Below, piece after piece: positions 6,335 to 7,806 of a stretch of 7,806 bases of DNA. The stretch comes from Deltaproteobacteria bacterium (GTDB lineage Bacteria > Desulfobacterota > Desulfobacteria > Desulfobacterales > Desulfatibacillaceae). Within the stretch, counting starts at the first letter, position 1. Every line of letters starts with the position of its first letter. Under the pieces are notes generated by a model. It was given only the letters and a program-made list of their open reading frames with translations. It searched no databases and was not told the origin of the DNA. Location of the stretch: contig JAKAGN010000122.1 in NCBI GenBank assembly GCA_021815525.1, positions 1 to 7,806 on the forward strand, read 5' to 3'. Both the position numbers and the translations under genes were made by a program.

Positions 6335-7386
6335 TCAGGACCTCCGGCCGGCGCGGTAATCCGCCAGGTTCCGCATGACCTCGTCCAGGAGCTGCCTTGG
6401 GTAGAGCTTGCCGGCCAGCTCGTCCCAGACGGGCCTTGTGCGCTTGCGCATTTCGGCTTCCACCTCGGGCTTCATCTTCACCATCTGCACGCCGTACTTC
6501 AACATGGCCGCTATGCCCTTGTCGCCGTCGACGCGGGTGCGGGCGCAGTACTCCTTCACCAGCCGGTAGCGGTCCTTGGCGAAGGCGTCGGCGAAGACCT
6601 TGGGGAGGCTCTTCCAGGCGGCAAGGGTCACCACGATGGGGGAGGGCGAGTAGCGGATCTTCACGGGGTTCACGTAGCGGATCACCGAGTACATCTGGGC
6701 CCCGATCATGAATAGGGAGGGCCCTATGGCGGAGTCGGCGATGCCCTGGCGCACGGCGGTGGGGGCCTCGGGCACGTCCACCACGATGGGGCTCGTTCCG
6801 AGACGCCGGAACACGGCCTCCTCCACCGTGCCGTACCAGGTGAAGAACTTGGCCTTGGGGAACTGGTCCAGGGAGTCGAACTTGTATTTCACCGAGTATA
6901 TCTGGTCGAAGTCCTGGTCGTTCCAGAGGAGGAGCTTGACGCCCTTCTTGGCCATGTAGACGTCCATGGTCTCGGTCATCTTGTCCTTGATGTAGTCCAC
7001 CTCGGCCCAGTTGTTGAAAAGGAAGGGCAGCTCCATCACCGCGAACTCGGGGCACAGCAAGACCGTGCCCTGGCCGGAGAAGCCCGCGCCCTGCAGCTGG
7101 CCCACGCCCATCTTGTTGATGACGCTTTTTTCGTCCCCCATCACGCCGCCCCAGTACACCTTGATGAGACCTCACCCTTGGAGACGTCCCGCACCCAGGG
7201 GATCAGAAGGCCCTTGACGTGTATGGCCCAGCCCACGTCCTTGGGGGCCAGGGTGGCCATTTTCCATATGTACTTGGCCTTTCCGGCCTCGGGCGTGTTG
7301 GCGGCCAGGGCTGTGCCGGACATGGCGGCAAGGGCCGAGAAAAGCAGGGCCGCGCGGAGTATTTGCGAAAAGCGTCTTTTTTTCAT
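6335..7386 (-). pseudogene. TRAP transporter substrate-binding protein, DctP family, frameshifted
   Basis: Two overlapping frames together give one periplasmic binding protein of about 350 residues, the usual DctP length. The first (7386-7141, 81 codons) has a clear signal peptide (KKRR, hydrophobic core, ALA near residue 28) followed by KYIWKMATLAPKDVGWA, the typical start of a mature DctP protein. It then runs into an off-frame tail after KGEVS. The second frame picks up at once with IKVYWGGVMGDE (7165 downward) and continues through LCPEFAVMELPFLF, TWYGTVEEA and the ligand-loop-like APTAVRQGIADSAIGP to the stop at 6335. One missing base at about 7166-7168 explains the break. DctP binds organic acids or similar solutes for DctQM permeases, which are not in this window. 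The ATG at 7386 has GGAG nine bases upstream and overlaps the preceding stop. It could be a real pseudogene or a sequencing error. Confidence 0.85.
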
Positions 7387-7806
7387 GGTTCGCTCCATTG
7401 GTTTGCCTGTTCATGGCTGCGCTCTCCGGGCCGCTTGACGAGGACGGCCCGCCGCATCCTCCGGACGGAGTTGATGATGTAAAGGGCGTCCGCCGACGCG
7501 AGGAAGTCCCTGGAAAGAACCCTCTCCGAAACCTTGCCCTCGGCCAGGAGGCGCGCCCGCATGGAGCCGGGAAGGAGGCCGCAGGAGACCGGCGGCGTGA
7601 AAAGGAGCCCGTCCTTCTCCGCCACCAGGTTCGCTATGGTGGTTTCGGTTACCTCGCCCCGCTCGTTTTCCAGGATCGCGTCCTGGGCTTCGGGGGATAT
7701 GCTCCGGGCGGCCAGAAGAGCCTTCTCGTAAACTTCCCGCAATGTCGTCTTATGATACAGGAAAGGATCGGAGGAATCAACGTGAACCGGCGAAAACGCG
7801 AGCCTT
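7383..7806 (-). CDS. Class IV aminotransferase domain, C-terminal part (probable PabBC fusion)
   Basis: The reading frame is open to the right edge of the window, so only the last 140 residues are seen. They match the C-terminal end of fold-type IV PLP enzymes such as aminodeoxychorismate lyase. FLYHKTTLREVY holds the presumed PLP lysine, ILENERGEVTETTIANL holds the conserved Glu/Asn cofactor-binding strip, and TPPVSCGLLPGSMR is the next hallmark. The phrase VDSSDPFLYHKTT is typical of proteins in which PabB (aminodeoxychorismate synthase component I) is fused to PabC, serving p-aminobenzoate and folate synthesis; a stand-alone PabC or another class IV enzyme is the alternative. The short tail after residue RRAVLVK is polar and probably disordered. 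Its TGA (7385-7383) overlaps the ATG of the DctP gene, so the two are probably translationally coupled. Confidence 0.85.
   Translation of the reverse strand, partial: RLAFSPVHVDSSDPFLYHKTTLREVYEKALLAARSISPEAQDAILENERGEVTETTIANLVAEKDGLLFTPPVSCGLLPGSMRARLLAEGKVSERVLSRDFLASADALYIINSVRRMRRAVLVKRPGERSHEQANQWSEP

Noticed and set aside
6315..7175. 286-codon minus-strand frame overlapping DctP
   Set aside because: It is the wrong frame of the DctP gene; the 6335-7165 frame carries all the family motifs.

Overview
The window is GC-rich (roughly two thirds G+C in the genes) and gene-dense. It uses ATG, GTG and TTG starts, strong AAGGAGG-type ribosome binding sites and frequent 4-base ATGA stop/start overlaps. 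A TRAP-type periplasmic binding protein, a YchJ protein, a PfkB-type sugar/nucleoside kinase and a probable PabB-PabC fusion, together with codon habits, suggest a high-GC Gram-negative bacterium. The feel is that of Desulfobacterota (former Deltaproteobacteria), but this is an impression from protein content, not a proven assignment.

Layout. Bases 24-1916 (+) form a tight three-gene unit: a 12-helix MFS transporter, a small secreted protein of unknown function and a small four-helix membrane protein of unknown function. After a 241-base gap come a metallo-beta-lactamase-fold hydrolase (2158-2787, +), a secreted double-SH3b protein (2962-3405, +) and a PfkB/adenosine-kinase-type kinase (3409-4422, +). 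A membrane-anchored TPR protein follows (4676-5356, +). It faces a convergent ychJ (5625-6113, -) across an AT-richer gap holding two unusual inverted-repeat structures. The right end, all on the minus strand, holds the 3' part of a class IV aminotransferase domain, probably of a PabBC fusion (7383 to beyond 7806). Its stop codon overlaps the start of a TRAP DctP-type binding protein (7386-6335) that is broken by a one-base frameshift near 7167.

The most interesting signal is not a gene. Three copies of a ~140-base element (2789-2927 +, 4421-4565 +, 6196-6332 -) each begin within 0-3 bases of a stop codon and lie in the same orientation relative to the gene they follow. They fold into the same long, interrupted hairpin. 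Stem sequences differ between copies by compensatory changes, while certain unpaired bases and the apical GTAC-loop-GTAC are invariant. This suggests selection for a folded nucleic acid, as in a structured 3'-end RNA element or a mobile palindromic repeat (REP- or MITE-like). A separate locus at 5468-5549 carries a perfect 19-bp-stem palindrome plus an inverted 22-base partial copy that could form mutually exclusive structures.

No tRNA, rRNA, CRISPR array or insertion-sequence transposase was seen.
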